Source: Marinomonas spartinae (GTDB lineage Bacteria; Pseudomonadota; Gammaproteobacteria; Pseudomonadales; Marinomonadaceae). From it: a DNA stretch of 64,000 bases. Shown here one piece after another: positions 27,811 to 36,114 of this stretch (within the stretch, counting starts at the first letter, position 1; the number at the start of each line of letters is the position of its first letter). The notes beneath the pieces are model-generated. The model saw nothing but the letters and a program-made list of their open reading frames with translations. It ran no database searches and was not told where the DNA came from. The DNA lies in NCBI RefSeq assembly GCF_900089775.1, contig NZ_FLOB01000006.1, positions 124,001-188,000 on the forward strand, in the 5' to 3' direction. Both the position numbers and the translations under genes were made by a program.

Positions 27811-27833
27811 AGCCCATCCCTGATGGGCTTTTT
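27811..27833 (+). terminator. Rho-independent terminator upstream of phage gene U
   Basis: An 8-bp stem AGCCCATC/GATGGGCT with a CCT loop, then a short T-run. It separates the cargo genes from the tail genes. Confidence 0.88.
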
Positions 27834-27869
27834 CGTTTCTGTCCTTCCATTTTTATCTAAGGAGTAATC

Positions 27870-28262
27870 ATGCGTCAGATGATGTCGCTCGGTGGTTTTG
27901 TGTTTTCGCTGAGCGAAGGCACGCCATACGAGGGGTTGCAGCGCACTAGCGACGGCGGTTGGGTCGCGGTGGCGCGTTACGGTCAAAAGCCCATGAGCCA
28001 AAACACGGGCCAACAGTTGGAGAACATCACGGTCACAGGCACGTGGTTTCAAGGCGATGGCATGGCGAATCTCAATGCCTTACGCACCTTACAAAACCAG
28101 CGAGCGCCCTTGGTGCTGGCCGATGGCTACGGCAATAACTTAGGCCAATGGACCATCAAACGCTTGCAAGAGAAGCAAGACAAAATCATCGACGACGGCA
28201 CCGCCTTCGTCCTCGCGTTCACCATCGAGTTAGAGGAATACGCCAATGACCACCATCCGTAG
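27870..28262 (+). CDS. P2-like phage tail protein (gpU family)
   Basis: A 130-residue protein of the P2 gpU family, a tail completion protein of contractile-tailed phages. The opening MMSLGGFVFSLSEGTPYEGLQR and the TWFQGDGMANLNALR and LVLADGYGNNLGQW segments are typical. AAGGAG at 27859-27864 precedes the ATG. It overlaps gene X by 17 bp. The region is clearly more GC-rich than its surroundings, as expected for phage DNA. Confidence 0.9.
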   Translation: MRQMMSLGGFVFSLSEGTPYEGLQRTSDGGWVAVARYGQKPMSQNTGQQLENITVTGTWFQGDGMANLNALRTLQNQRAPLVLADGYGNNLGQWTIKRLQEKQDKIIDDGTAFVLAFTIELEEYANDHHP

Positions 28263-28455
28263 CCGCGACGGCGACACCATTTCCAACATTCTGTGGATCG
28301 CCCTAAAACGCAACGACGACCAAGCGGAAGAAGCCTTGTTCGAACTTAACCCCGGCTTAGAAGCCTACGGGCCAGTGCTGCCCGCTGGCGTCATTATTGA
28401 CATCCCCACCTTGTCAAACAAAGCCCCCGAGACGGTAACCAACATATGGGACTAA
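28246..28455 (+). CDS. P2-like phage tail protein X
   Basis: A 69-residue LysM-like tail protein of the gpX family. TIRSRDGDTISNILW opens the domain, and LPAGVIIDIP closes it. It sits between U and D with overlaps on both sides, the P2-like U-X-D order. Confidence 0.88.
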   Translation: MTTIRSRDGDTISNILWIALKRNDDQAEEALFELNPGLEAYGPVLPAGVIIDIPTLSNKAPETVTNIWD

Positions 28456-29473
28456 ACAACCAATCCAACTACTTGCCAAGCGTGCGCGTGAGCGGAGCAG
28501 GGGAAAACACCATCAATGCGCGTCTCACCTCGTGGGAGCGCATCGACGCCGCAGGCACCCAAAGCGACCAACTCACCATGCACATCGACACCACAGGGCA
28601 AACAGGCTTGCCAAAAGAGGGCGCGGTGCTCACGTGGCTAGAAGGCTACGGCGACAACCTGATCGACAAAGGCCAGTTCAAAATCACCCGCATCGTGCCG
28701 AAACTGTTTCCGCCCAGCGTCACCATCGTCGCCACAGCCGCGCCGTTTCAGGTCGAAGACAAGACGGGCTTTAAAGAGCGCCGCACACGCACCTTCGAAA
28801 ACGTCAGCCTTGCTGACCTGTTCCGCCAAGTCGTCACGCCCCACGGATTCAGCCCACGGGTGGCCAAAGAGTTTGAAAGCATCGTCCTCGAGCACATGGA
28901 CCAAACCGACGAAACCGACAGCGCCTTCCTAACCCGCCTCGCACGGGAGCGGGACGCCATCGCCAAACCCGTCAACGACCTGTACGTCCTCGCCAAACGC
29001 GGCCAAGTGAAGACCATCACAGGGCAAACCATGCCCCCCGTCGTCAGCTTACCCAGCCAGAACACACCGAGCGAAGGCCAATTCATCAACTGCCAACTCG
29101 ACCGACCCAGCCGAAGCGCCATCACCGGCGTCAAAGCCAACTGGACAAACCACAACACAGGAGAAGAACACACCGTACACGTCGGCACCGCACCGTTCAA
29201 ATAACTCCGCCAAAGCTACGACAACCCAACCACCGCCCAACAAGCCTGCCAAGACGACCTCATCAAAAGCCAACGCCAAGGCACCAGCGTCACACTCGAC
29301 GCTCTTATTGACTAGGTAGGGGCAACCCCAAACTCGTTGCAGAAGGCATCCTCACCCTAAACGACACCTTCCCACCGGAAATGAAAGGCAACTGGTCCAT
29401 CGACAAAGTCACCGCACGAGGCGACAGCAAAGCAGGGTATAGGTGTACGGTTGTCGCGAGTGAGGTGGTTTGA
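28446..29473 (+). pseudogene. P2-like late control gene D, broken
   Basis: The first 252 codons (to a TAA at 29202-29204) match gpD, the baseplate hub protein of P2-like phages, related to VgrG. The frame then reads on through RQSYDNPTTAQQACQDDL to a second stop near 29315. A shifted frame continues from GNPKLVAEGILTL to CTVVASEVV and TGA at 29471-29473, the normal end of gpD. Two stops and one shift show the gene is dead. No other phage structural genes follow, so this is a prophage remnant. Confidence 0.88.
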
Positions 29474-29729
29474 GGCAGGGCGAGAGCGTGAACATTTTTG
29501 AATAGTAAAGCTCAATATTGTTGCTCATAAAACAGACAAAAAGATGAGAATTTAACTGATACGCAATAGATTCATTCAAAATTGAGCTGTAATTTCCGCC
29601 CTAACGCATCCAATTAGGTTAAAAATCAAACAGTTCAGTTGGTTATAAAGTATTCACGCTCTTTCCCTAGTTTGAGGGGGAATAAGAATATAGTGGAAAA
29701 GGAGTAATTATTAATACATAGGAATTAAA
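29474..29729. other. AT-rich intergenic region after the prophage remnant
   Basis: No gene or clear hairpin seen. Base composition returns to AT-rich immediately after gene D. Confidence 0.5.
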
Positions 29730-29766
29730 AATCAGATAGTAAGTCGTAGCTGACTTCTATCTGATT
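29730..29766 (-). terminator. Terminator of the 29785-30150 gene
   Basis: A 10-bp outer stem AATCAGATAG/CTATCTGATT encloses a 5-bp inner stem AAGTC/GACTT. On the reverse strand it is followed by a T-run. Confidence 0.85.
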
Positions 29767-29784
29767 CAAAATATTTAATCTATT

Positions 29785-30150
29785 CTATTCAGGGTAGTAT
29801 ATTGAAATTGTTGCAACGGTTCCTTTAGCATTAGTAAATACGATTCTTGCATTATTAGCTTGTTGATCTTTTATTTCATTAAGGAATTTTAAGACTTCAC
29901 TGTAAAGGCTAGTGTAGTTTGATCCTGATTTAAATATTTTTGAAAGACATTTGCTTTCTGCTGGTACAAATGAAGTAGTTGTATTGGCATCATAAAACAA
30001 TACTGCTCTAGCATCTTTTCCTTGCATATCACTTATAGCAATTTTATAAGTCGTTCTTTCAATGTTAGTAAGCTTATTAATCTCACCAAGAGCCCACTTT
30101 TCAAGTGTGCTTGCATCTTTGTCATTTTTTTCTTTAAATGTCCATCCCAT
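29785..30150 (-). CDS. Hypothetical 121-residue protein
   Basis: A soluble protein without signal peptide. It begins MGWTFKEKNDKDASTLEKWALGE and ends with a beta-rich segment (ARIVFTNAKGTVATISIYYP). AGAGGAAAT sits just before the ATG, and a good terminator follows. I do not recognise the family. It lies between a prophage remnant and a hairpin-rich stretch, so it may be imported cargo. Confidence 0.65.
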   Translation of the reverse strand: MGWTFKEKNDKDASTLEKWALGEINKLTNIERTTYKIAISDMQGKDARAVLFYDANTTTSFVPAESKCLSKIFKSGSNYTSLYSEVLKFLNEIKDQQANNARIVFTNAKGTVATISIYYPE

Positions 30151-30345
30151 TTTAATTTCCTCTATTTCAACTTGTATAAAATAATTTTCTTATAAACTCA
30201 ATCATTACAAATCAAAAATTAGTCCATTTATTTCGAATTGTCGATTACACGGTGTTACACTAAATATTCAAACAATAAGGAAGGGCATGAAGTAGGTAGT
30301 TGGATTTTCTTTATTGACCCCAGCTCAATCTTGGTCTAACACTCT

Positions 30346-30373
30346 CCTTGCACTGGCAAAATCCAGTGCAAGG
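30346..30373. other. Perfect 11-bp inverted repeat
   Basis: CCTTGCACTGG and its complement flank CAAAAT. There is no T-run, so it is not an ordinary terminator. Confidence 0.75.
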
Positions 30374-30403
30374 AATCTCACCCCGTTTTAACCAAAGCGG
30401 CTT

Positions 30404-30463
30404 AAAACACGCACCGCGTGTTTTTTTGTGGCCGGAGTCCACCTGTTATGGTGGGTCTTTTTT
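30404..30463 (+). terminator. Two consecutive terminator-like hairpins
   Basis: AAACACGC/GCGTGTTT (30405-30423) is followed by a run of T. CCACC/GGTGG (30439-30454) is followed by six T at ~30458-30463. Both read on the forward strand, though no intact forward gene lies directly upstream; they may be leftovers of the prophage end. Confidence 0.75.
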
Positions 30464-30716
30464 GGGTCTAGCTTTTATTTCTTGGGTTGCGAAAACACCC
30501 CATCAAACAAAAATGTCTCTTCACTAGTGATGTAAACGAAGTAGTGCAAGCCATCATTATTGAAAAATGGCTGTCAGATCATCTAATTTCCTTAAAAAGC
30601 CGATTTGATTTTACTCGGCCCCCATCTATCACGGATAATTCCCGCTAATGACTCACCCTAGCCGATAAACGGTGTTGGGTGAGCAACTCGTATACAAAAA
30701 GTGGAAACCCTGTTTA

Positions 30717-32906
30717 ATGGAAATCAAAGTTAATTTTCTCGACAATTTGAGACTTGAAGCCAAGTTTGATGATTTTACCGTGATCACCGATCAGCCAATT
30801 CGCTACAAAGGGGATGGTTCTGCGCCAAGCCCATTTGATTACTTTTTAGCGTCATCGGCTCTGTGCGCGGCGTATTTCATTAAGGTGTATTGCAAAGCGC
30901 GTGATATTTCGACGGATAATATCCGCTTGTCACAGAATAATATTGTCGATCCAGAAGACCGTTACAATCAGGTTTTCCAGATTCAGGTTGAGTTACCAGA
31001 CGATATATCCGATAAAGATCGCCAAGGGATTTTACGTTCTATTGAGCGCTGCACCGTTAAGAAGGTGGTGCAAACAGGGCCAGAATTTAAGATTGAAACC
31101 GTTGCCAATCTGGATGCTGATGCTAACGCGATGTTAATGGGGCAGCCTGATGGTTCGTCCAACACCTTTATTCCTGGGAAAGACTTACCGCTAGAGCGAA
31201 CCATTGCCAATATGACGGCGCTGCTGGCAGACCTTGGTATGAAGATTGAAATCTCATCATGGCGTAATATCGTGCCCAATGTGTGGTCGCTGCATATTCG
31301 TGATGCGGCCTCGCCAATGTGTTTTACCAATGGTAAGGGGGCATCGAAAGAGAGTGCATTATGCTCGGCTCTTGGTGAATTTATCGAGCGTTTGAACAAT
31401 AACTTTTTCTACAATGATCAATTCTTTGGGCTGGAAATCGCCAACAGTGAATTTGTCCATTACCCCAATGAAAAATGGTTTGCACTAACAGAAGACGATG
31501 TCCTGCCAGAAGGCATCTTAGATGATTACTGTCTGGACATTTATAACCCAGATGACGAACTGCGTGGTTCCCATTTAATTGATACCAACTCAGGCAATAA
31601 AGAGCGTGGTATTTGTGCCATTCCCTATACACGCCAGTCTGATGGCGAAACGGTGTATTTCCCGTCAAACCTGATCGAAAACTTGTTTTTAAGCAATGGC
31701 ATGAGCGCAGGTAATAACCAACAAGAAGCACAAGTACAATGTTTATCGGAGATTTTAGAGCGAGCTGTTAAGCGCCAAATTATCGAAGATGAAATTGTCT
31801 TGCCTGATGTGCCTATGGAAGTCTTGGCGAAATACCCAAGTATCTTGGCAGGAATTCAGGCTCTGGAGGAGCAAGGCTTTCCCATCCTAGTGAAAGACGC
31901 TTCCCTGGGGGGGCAATTCCCGGTAATGAATGTGACTTTGATGAATCCTAAAACGGGCGGTGTCTTTGCCTCGTTTGGAGCGCACCCAAGTTTTGAAGTG
32001 GCTTTGGAGCGTAGCCTAACGGAATTAATGCAAGGCCGTAGTTTCGAAGGTTTGAACGACGTACCTAAACCCACATTCAACAGTATGGCGGTGAGTGAGC
32101 CAGAAAACTTTGTTGAACACTTTATCGATTCTACTGGTGTGATCTCTTGGCGTTTCTTCAGTGATAAGCAGAATTACGAGTTCTGTGAATGGGATTTCTC
32201 TGGTACCAGTGAGGAAGAGGCCAGTGCACTGTTTGGCATCTTGGAAGGCTTAGGCAAAGAGGTGTATATCGCAGAACTGAACGACTTGGGTTCGTCCGCT
32301 TGCCGTATTTTGGTTCCAGATTATTCTGAAGTGTATCCAGTGGAAGATCTAGTCTGGGATAACACCAATAAAGCTTTGGATTATCGTGAAGATATTCTCA
32401 ATCTGCATTCGTTAAGTGACAAACAACTTGCTGGCTTAGTGACGCGTTTAGAAGACAGTCAGCTCGATAACTACACCGACATTGCTACCTTGATTGGTAT
32501 TGTGTTTGATGACAATACGGTGTGGGGCCAGTTAACCATCATTGAACTGAAGATACTGATTTATTTGGCCCTGGGTGAACACGAAGAAGCGTTAGAGTTA
32601 GTTGGTGAGTATCTACAATTTAATGACAACACCGTAAAACGCGGTCTCTTCTATCAAGCCATGAATTGCGTGTTAGAAGTGACGTTAGACGATGAGTTAG
32701 CGTTGGAAGACTTTATTCATAGTTTTAATCGCATGTTTGGCAAAGAGGTGATGGAAAACGTCGTTGGCTCTGTGACGGGTGAAGTACGCTTTTATGGCCT
32801 CACAAAAACCAGCATGCAGCTTGAAGGTATCGAGCCTCATTTACGCTTGATTGAAAGCTATAAAAAACTTCATCAAGCTCGTAATGACAATACAGCCAAA
32901 CATTAA
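30717..32906 (+). CDS. ycaO: OsmC-YcaO fusion protein (RimO accessory factor)
   Basis: A 729-residue protein. Residues 1-~140 form an OsmC-like domain with both redox cysteines, Cys50 (ASSALCAA) and Cys112 (IERCTVKKV). A full YcaO domain follows (~180-730), with NGKGASKESALCSALGEFIER and a second ATP-binding region QQEAQVQCLSEILERA. In E. coli, YcaO assists RimO in beta-methylthiolation of ribosomal protein S12. The OsmC-YcaO arrangement is common in marine gammaproteobacteria. I chose ATG 30717; an earlier GTG/TTG-type start adds 15 residues with no similarity. Confidence 0.9.
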   Translation: MEIKVNFLDNLRLEAKFDDFTVITDQPIRYKGDGSAPSPFDYFLASSALCAAYFIKVYCKARDISTDNIRLSQNNIVDPEDRYNQVFQIQVELPDDISDKDRQGILRSIERCTVKKVVQTGPEFKIETVANLDADANAMLMGQPDGSSNTFIPGKDLPLERTIANMTALLADLGMKIEISSWRNIVPNVWSLHIRDAASPMCFTNGKGASKESALCSALGEFIERLNNNFFYNDQFFGLEIANSEFVHYPNEKWFALTEDDVLPEGILDDYCLDIYNPDDELRGSHLIDTNSGNKERGICAIPYTRQSDGETVYFPSNLIENLFLSNGMSAGNNQQEAQVQCLSEILERAVKRQIIEDEIVLPDVPMEVLAKYPSILAGIQALEEQGFPILVKDASLGGQFPVMNVTLMNPKTGGVFASFGAHPSFEVALERSLTELMQGRSFEGLNDVPKPTFNSMAVSEPENFVEHFIDSTGVISWRFFSDKQNYEFCEWDFSGTSEEEASALFGILEGLGKEVYIAELNDLGSSACRILVPDYSEVYPVEDLVWDNTNKALDYREDILNLHSLSDKQLAGLVTRLEDSQLDNYTDIATLIGIVFDDNTVWGQLTIIELKILIYLALGEHEEALELVGEYLQFNDNTVKRGLFYQAMNCVLEVTLDDELALEDFIHSFNRMFGKEVMENVVGSVTGEVRFYGLTKTSMQLEGIEPHLRLIESYKKLHQARNDNTAKH

Positions 32907-33003
32907 TTTTTGATTTTTAAGGCTCGGTAGTGTGGGGGGCGTACAGTCCCCCTACAATAAGCTGACTAGGTAATTGTGCGGTACTCTTATTATATAAGGA
33001 GTT

Positions 33004-33642
33004 CTAAATTAATGCTTTAATCAAAAATAAAACCCCAAGAATAGTTAAGATGCTTCCTGTGAAAAGCTCTATTTTAGTCTGAATTTTTCTATCATTTATT
33101 ATAATGTTGATTTTGTTTATTAAACTTACAAAGATTAACCACCAAAAAAAACCTATTATTATATCAATGATTCCTAATATCAAAATTTGATGTGCAATAT
33201 TGCTATTTTTATCTACAAACTGTGGGAGAATACTGAAGAAAAAAATAGCCGCTTTAGGGTTTAGGACATTGGCAATGAATCCACTTAGATAAGCAGAGTG
33301 TCTACTTTTTGAAGAGCTTTCATTAATATCTTCAGTTTCAATTGCTTTATGTTTTTTTAATGTATCTGCAATAGAGGAATAACCAAGCCATATGATATAC
33401 AGTGAGCCAAGCAGTTGAATTATAATTAGAGTTTGTTCCGATGCTAAAAGAACTGCATAAGCTCCTACAACGCTGAGGATCATATGAAAAAATAGCCCTG
33501 ATTGGACACCTAAGGCTGAAATGATTCCACTTCGTTTATTCTTTAAGGTATTTTGAGATATGATTAACCAGTCAGGCCCAGGAGTGATATATGATAAAAA
33601 TGCTACAGATATATATACCGTTATAATGCTAATAGATATCAT
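33004..33642 (-). CDS. LysE/RhtB family amino-acid exporter
   Basis: A 212-residue membrane protein with about six hydrophobic segments. The family signature near the N-terminus (ITPGPDWLIISQNTL) and NVLNPKAAIFFFSILPQF in the middle are typical of RhtB-type exporters of amino acids and analogues. It is the last gene of a tight reverse-strand operon, 17 bp after the AlaX-like gene. That context suggests it exports the amino acid handled by the two upstream genes. The gene is AT-rich compared with the core genes here. Confidence 0.9.
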   Translation of the reverse strand: MISISIITVYISVAFLSYITPGPDWLIISQNTLKNKRSGIISALGVQSGLFFHMILSVVGAYAVLLASEQTLIIIQLLGSLYIIWLGYSSIADTLKKHKAIETEDINESSSKSRHSAYLSGFIANVLNPKAAIFFFSILPQFVDKNSNIAHQILILGIIDIIIGFFWWLIFVSLINKINIIINDRKIQTKIELFTGSILTILGVLFLIKALI

Positions 33643-33659
33643 TTATTCCTACTTTTTTA

Positions 33660-34505
33660 TTAAGAAACTTGAGTGTGTATGATCAAGAAATTGCTGTCGA
33701 TTTCTATTTTTGCTGAAATATTTTTTAGATTTCTTATATTGTCTATGTGTGTACCCCCACATGGAATGGATACTTCTGTGGATTGAATTTTAGTCTTCCA
33801 TAGTCGGTTTGAATCAATAAATGGTTCTTCAGAATCAATATAGGATCTTGAGTTTTCTTTCGTCCATTGAATTAATAATTCATTGACTTCTTTTTCAATC
33901 GTTTTAGGGTTTTCTAATATGTAGTTTGTGTCGATTCCTTTGCGTTTAGCTGACTTATTTAACCGATATGTATCTATTGATTTCACCGGTTCTATTTTAG
34001 AGCTAAATATCGCTGCTTGATCAAAGTTGTAGCTTCTTAGACAATCTTTTTTATATTCTTTAGACCAGTGGCTAGATAGTGCTTTATTTAACGCAAGAGA
34101 CATAAGATGGGCTGCAGTATGAGCTTTTGATAAAGAATGTCTATATTCTTTATCAACAAAAACATTAATTTTATCGCCACACTTTATATTGTGATTTTTG
34201 TCTATTAGGTGAGCTACTCCAAATAGACCTATAGAATGATCTGGTTTTGATTTATTTATTTGTTCATCAAAAACGAAATTTTTATCTTTAGAGTAGAAGA
34301 CAATTGCTTTGTTGACAGCAAATTTTTTATCGCCATACATTATATATCCTTTATCGGATGGTTGATCTTTCCACTTATAGTCTTCTGGATGAAAAGGTGT
34401 TTTATCAAGTATAATAGCGTCTTGATAGGTGTCGGCCTCCACTATATCTACGATGACAGATTGAGATTCTGTGGCTCCTGATGGAAATAATATTTCTGTT
34501 TTCAT
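33660..34505 (-). CDS. AlaX-like trans-editing protein (alanyl/threonyl-tRNA editing domain)
   Basis: A 281-residue stand-alone editing protein. The zinc ligands of the AlaRS/ThrRS second additional domain are present: HTAAH (His129, His133) and CGGTH near the C-terminus. Such proteins hydrolyse mischarged tRNA. There is no synthetase catalytic core. It lies between an amino-acid oxygenase-like gene (2 bp away) and an exporter, so it probably guards translation against a non-standard amino acid made or met by this operon. Substrate unknown. Confidence 0.85.
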   Translation of the reverse strand: MKTEILFPSGATESQSVIVDIVEADTYQDAIILDKTPFHPEDYKWKDQPSDKGYIMYGDKKFAVNKAIVFYSKDKNFVFDEQINKSKPDHSIGLFGVAHLIDKNHNIKCGDKINVFVDKEYRHSLSKAHTAAHLMSLALNKALSSHWSKEYKKDCLRSYNFDQAAIFSSKIEPVKSIDTYRLNKSAKRKGIDTNYILENPKTIEKEVNELLIQWTKENSRSYIDSEEPFIDSNRLWKTKIQSTEVSIPCGGTHIDNIRNLKNISAKIEIDSNFLIIHTQVS

Positions 34506-34507
34506 TC

Positions 34508-35542
34508 TTAAACCTCGAAAGTTGTTTCAATTTTTCTTGGCGACTTTAAGTTTACAGCGTTACGAAATGAGTTAATGCTTTGCATAGCGCAAGTTCTTAA
34601 AATCCATCGATCATATCCATCATATAGAGGGTTAAACTCTGATCTACCATGAATTACCTTATTGTTATCGATAACAAGTAAGTCACCTTTTTCAAGTTTG
34701 ATTGAATATTTACATCTATTGGCCGCTAATCTTAAATTATATAAAGATTTCCTTGCTGTTTCTGTTAGGCCGACCATTAGATCTAAGTCATAGCAAATGA
34801 AATCATCTATTTTTTCATCAAGTATTTTTAGTGTAGGGCCATTACCTTTAGTGTTATTTGGACTGCCAAAAGAATAATCTACTCCAGTTCTAAATAGAGG
34901 TTGGCATAATGTTTGTATGTCTTACTTTGAAAGTTGACTTCTTATCTCTTTCGCGCTTGAGATGAAGGTTTCTGCTTCCTTGTTATGATCCTGTCTTAAA
35001 CATAAAAGAATGACATAATCCGTTTTCTGAGGATGAAAGGCCACCTCAGTATGGAAATCCAGTATTATTTTCGAACTTTCTGAGGATAACTTATCTTCAT
35101 TCTCTTTTACCGGAATAAGGTTTTGAATAAGTTGGCCATTTTTTTCTTGCTTGTAACTAATAGCATGACCTAAGTTTTCAGCAACAGCAGCTATCCATTT
35201 TTCACTTAAGAAACTACTCTTTTCTGGTATATTTAAAGGGTCTTTTGGGGTGAAAGGAATGTACGAATCCAGCGGTAAATTTTTGAAAAGTAAAATGCCT
35301 TTTCTATTTTCGTTGTTCTTGAATTTATATATTGCTTCATGAAACTCTTGTGGGAGTTTTTTTGAGTCAATATATGATTTCTTAAGAAAAAACTGCAGGT
35401 TTTTATGGGGGGATAAATTTATCTTATCAATAAATTCACTCTCAATAATCTTTTTTCTATCTAAAGAAATAGAAAACTCACTTTCAGGTATTAGGGTGTT
35501 TTCTTTTATTTTTATAGCTTCCATAGCTTCCATAGCTTCCAT
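34508..35542 (-). pseudogene. Clavaminate synthase/AsnO-VioC-like Fe(II)/2-oxoglutarate oxygenase with one premature stop
   Basis: One continuous 344-codon frame is broken by a single TAA at 34922-34924 (codon 207). Before the stop, HTEVAFHP (164-171) supplies two iron ligands, and DYVILLCLRQD is typical of the AsnO/VioC/clavaminate synthase group that hydroxylates free amino acids. After the stop, VIHGRSEF supplies the distal His near residue 298 and RWILR the 2-oxoglutarate Arg. Both parts look otherwise intact, so the mutation is recent, a sequencing error, or read through. The truncated form would lack iron and co-substrate ligands. The start lies in a 9-bp repeat encoding Met-Glu-Ala. 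Confidence 0.85.
35516..35542 (-). repeat. Three copies of ATGGAAGCT at the start of the oxygenase gene
   Basis: Three perfect 9-bp units give three consecutive in-frame ATG codons. The first is preceded by TTGAGG, so it is the likeliest start. Confidence 0.95.
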
Positions 35543-35917
35543 AGCCTCAAGGAGTGTTAAAATCTAAACCTCAATGAGAAGTAAGTCATTTTTTCTCTTT
35601 GTTATTGCCTTATTCTATATGAGGGTGGGTAAGGCTATTGTATGAAAAACTGAATGTCAACTTCCTGGTTTGTAAGTTTTTGTGTTTTTTTTAGGGAGGC
35701 CATGAATGTTATTTAATCTACTACTTAACCTTGAATAGATACTCATCATCCCAGCCACAAGCTTTTAAGTTATTTTTTAATGTGTCCACATTGGGATCGA
35801 TAAACCAGTTGCCTTATTGTGCTCGCGGGATTTTACAATTGTCTATTGATTAAAGCTTCATCAAGCCCGTCAAGCGAACGAGGGAAGGCATCGTAGCGAT
35901 TAAATAGCTTTGTGTAC
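35543..35917. other. Divergent intergenic region, no intact gene
   Basis: It should contain the reverse-strand promoter of the oxygenase operon. The only coding trace is the short remnant at 35721-35813. Confidence 0.5.
35721..35813 (-). pseudogene. Possible 3' remnant of a lost gene
   Basis: A 30-codon reverse-strand stretch reads like a protein end (GNWFIDPNVDTLKNN...WDDEYLFKVK then TAG) directly after a stop, with no start. It looks protein-like but is too short to name. Confidence 0.3.
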
Positions 35918-35946
35918 AAAAAGCGTTTCAAATGGGACGCTTTTTT
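35918..35946. terminator. Strong hairpin terminator
   Basis: A 9-bp stem AAAAAGCGT/ACGCTTTTT with a 10-base loop and T/A runs on both sides, so it could work in either direction. No intact forward gene precedes it, consistent with a deleted gene upstream. Confidence 0.85.
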
Positions 35947-36114
35947 GTGTGCTGGTGAAATATTGACTTAGATCGCATCAAAGTAGAGGATGTATGAGAG
36001 ACTCAATTATGTAAACAGCTAAGGCTCTAAGACTAAAGTTTAATAGACCTTCTCTTTTTATTGGCTATAGTTGCTCTTAGCATCCTCAAAACAACTTTAA
36101 TAATGGAGCGGATC

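Larger units (their letters stand above)
30151..30716. other. Hairpin-rich gap without a gene
   Basis: The first ~190 bp are AT-rich. From 30346 three hairpins follow one another, then a stretch with no clear frame up to ycaO. Confidence 0.55.

Noticed and set aside
28532..28774. Arg/His-rich frame inside phage gene D
   Set aside because: A shadow of the GC-rich gpD reading frame with no start signal.
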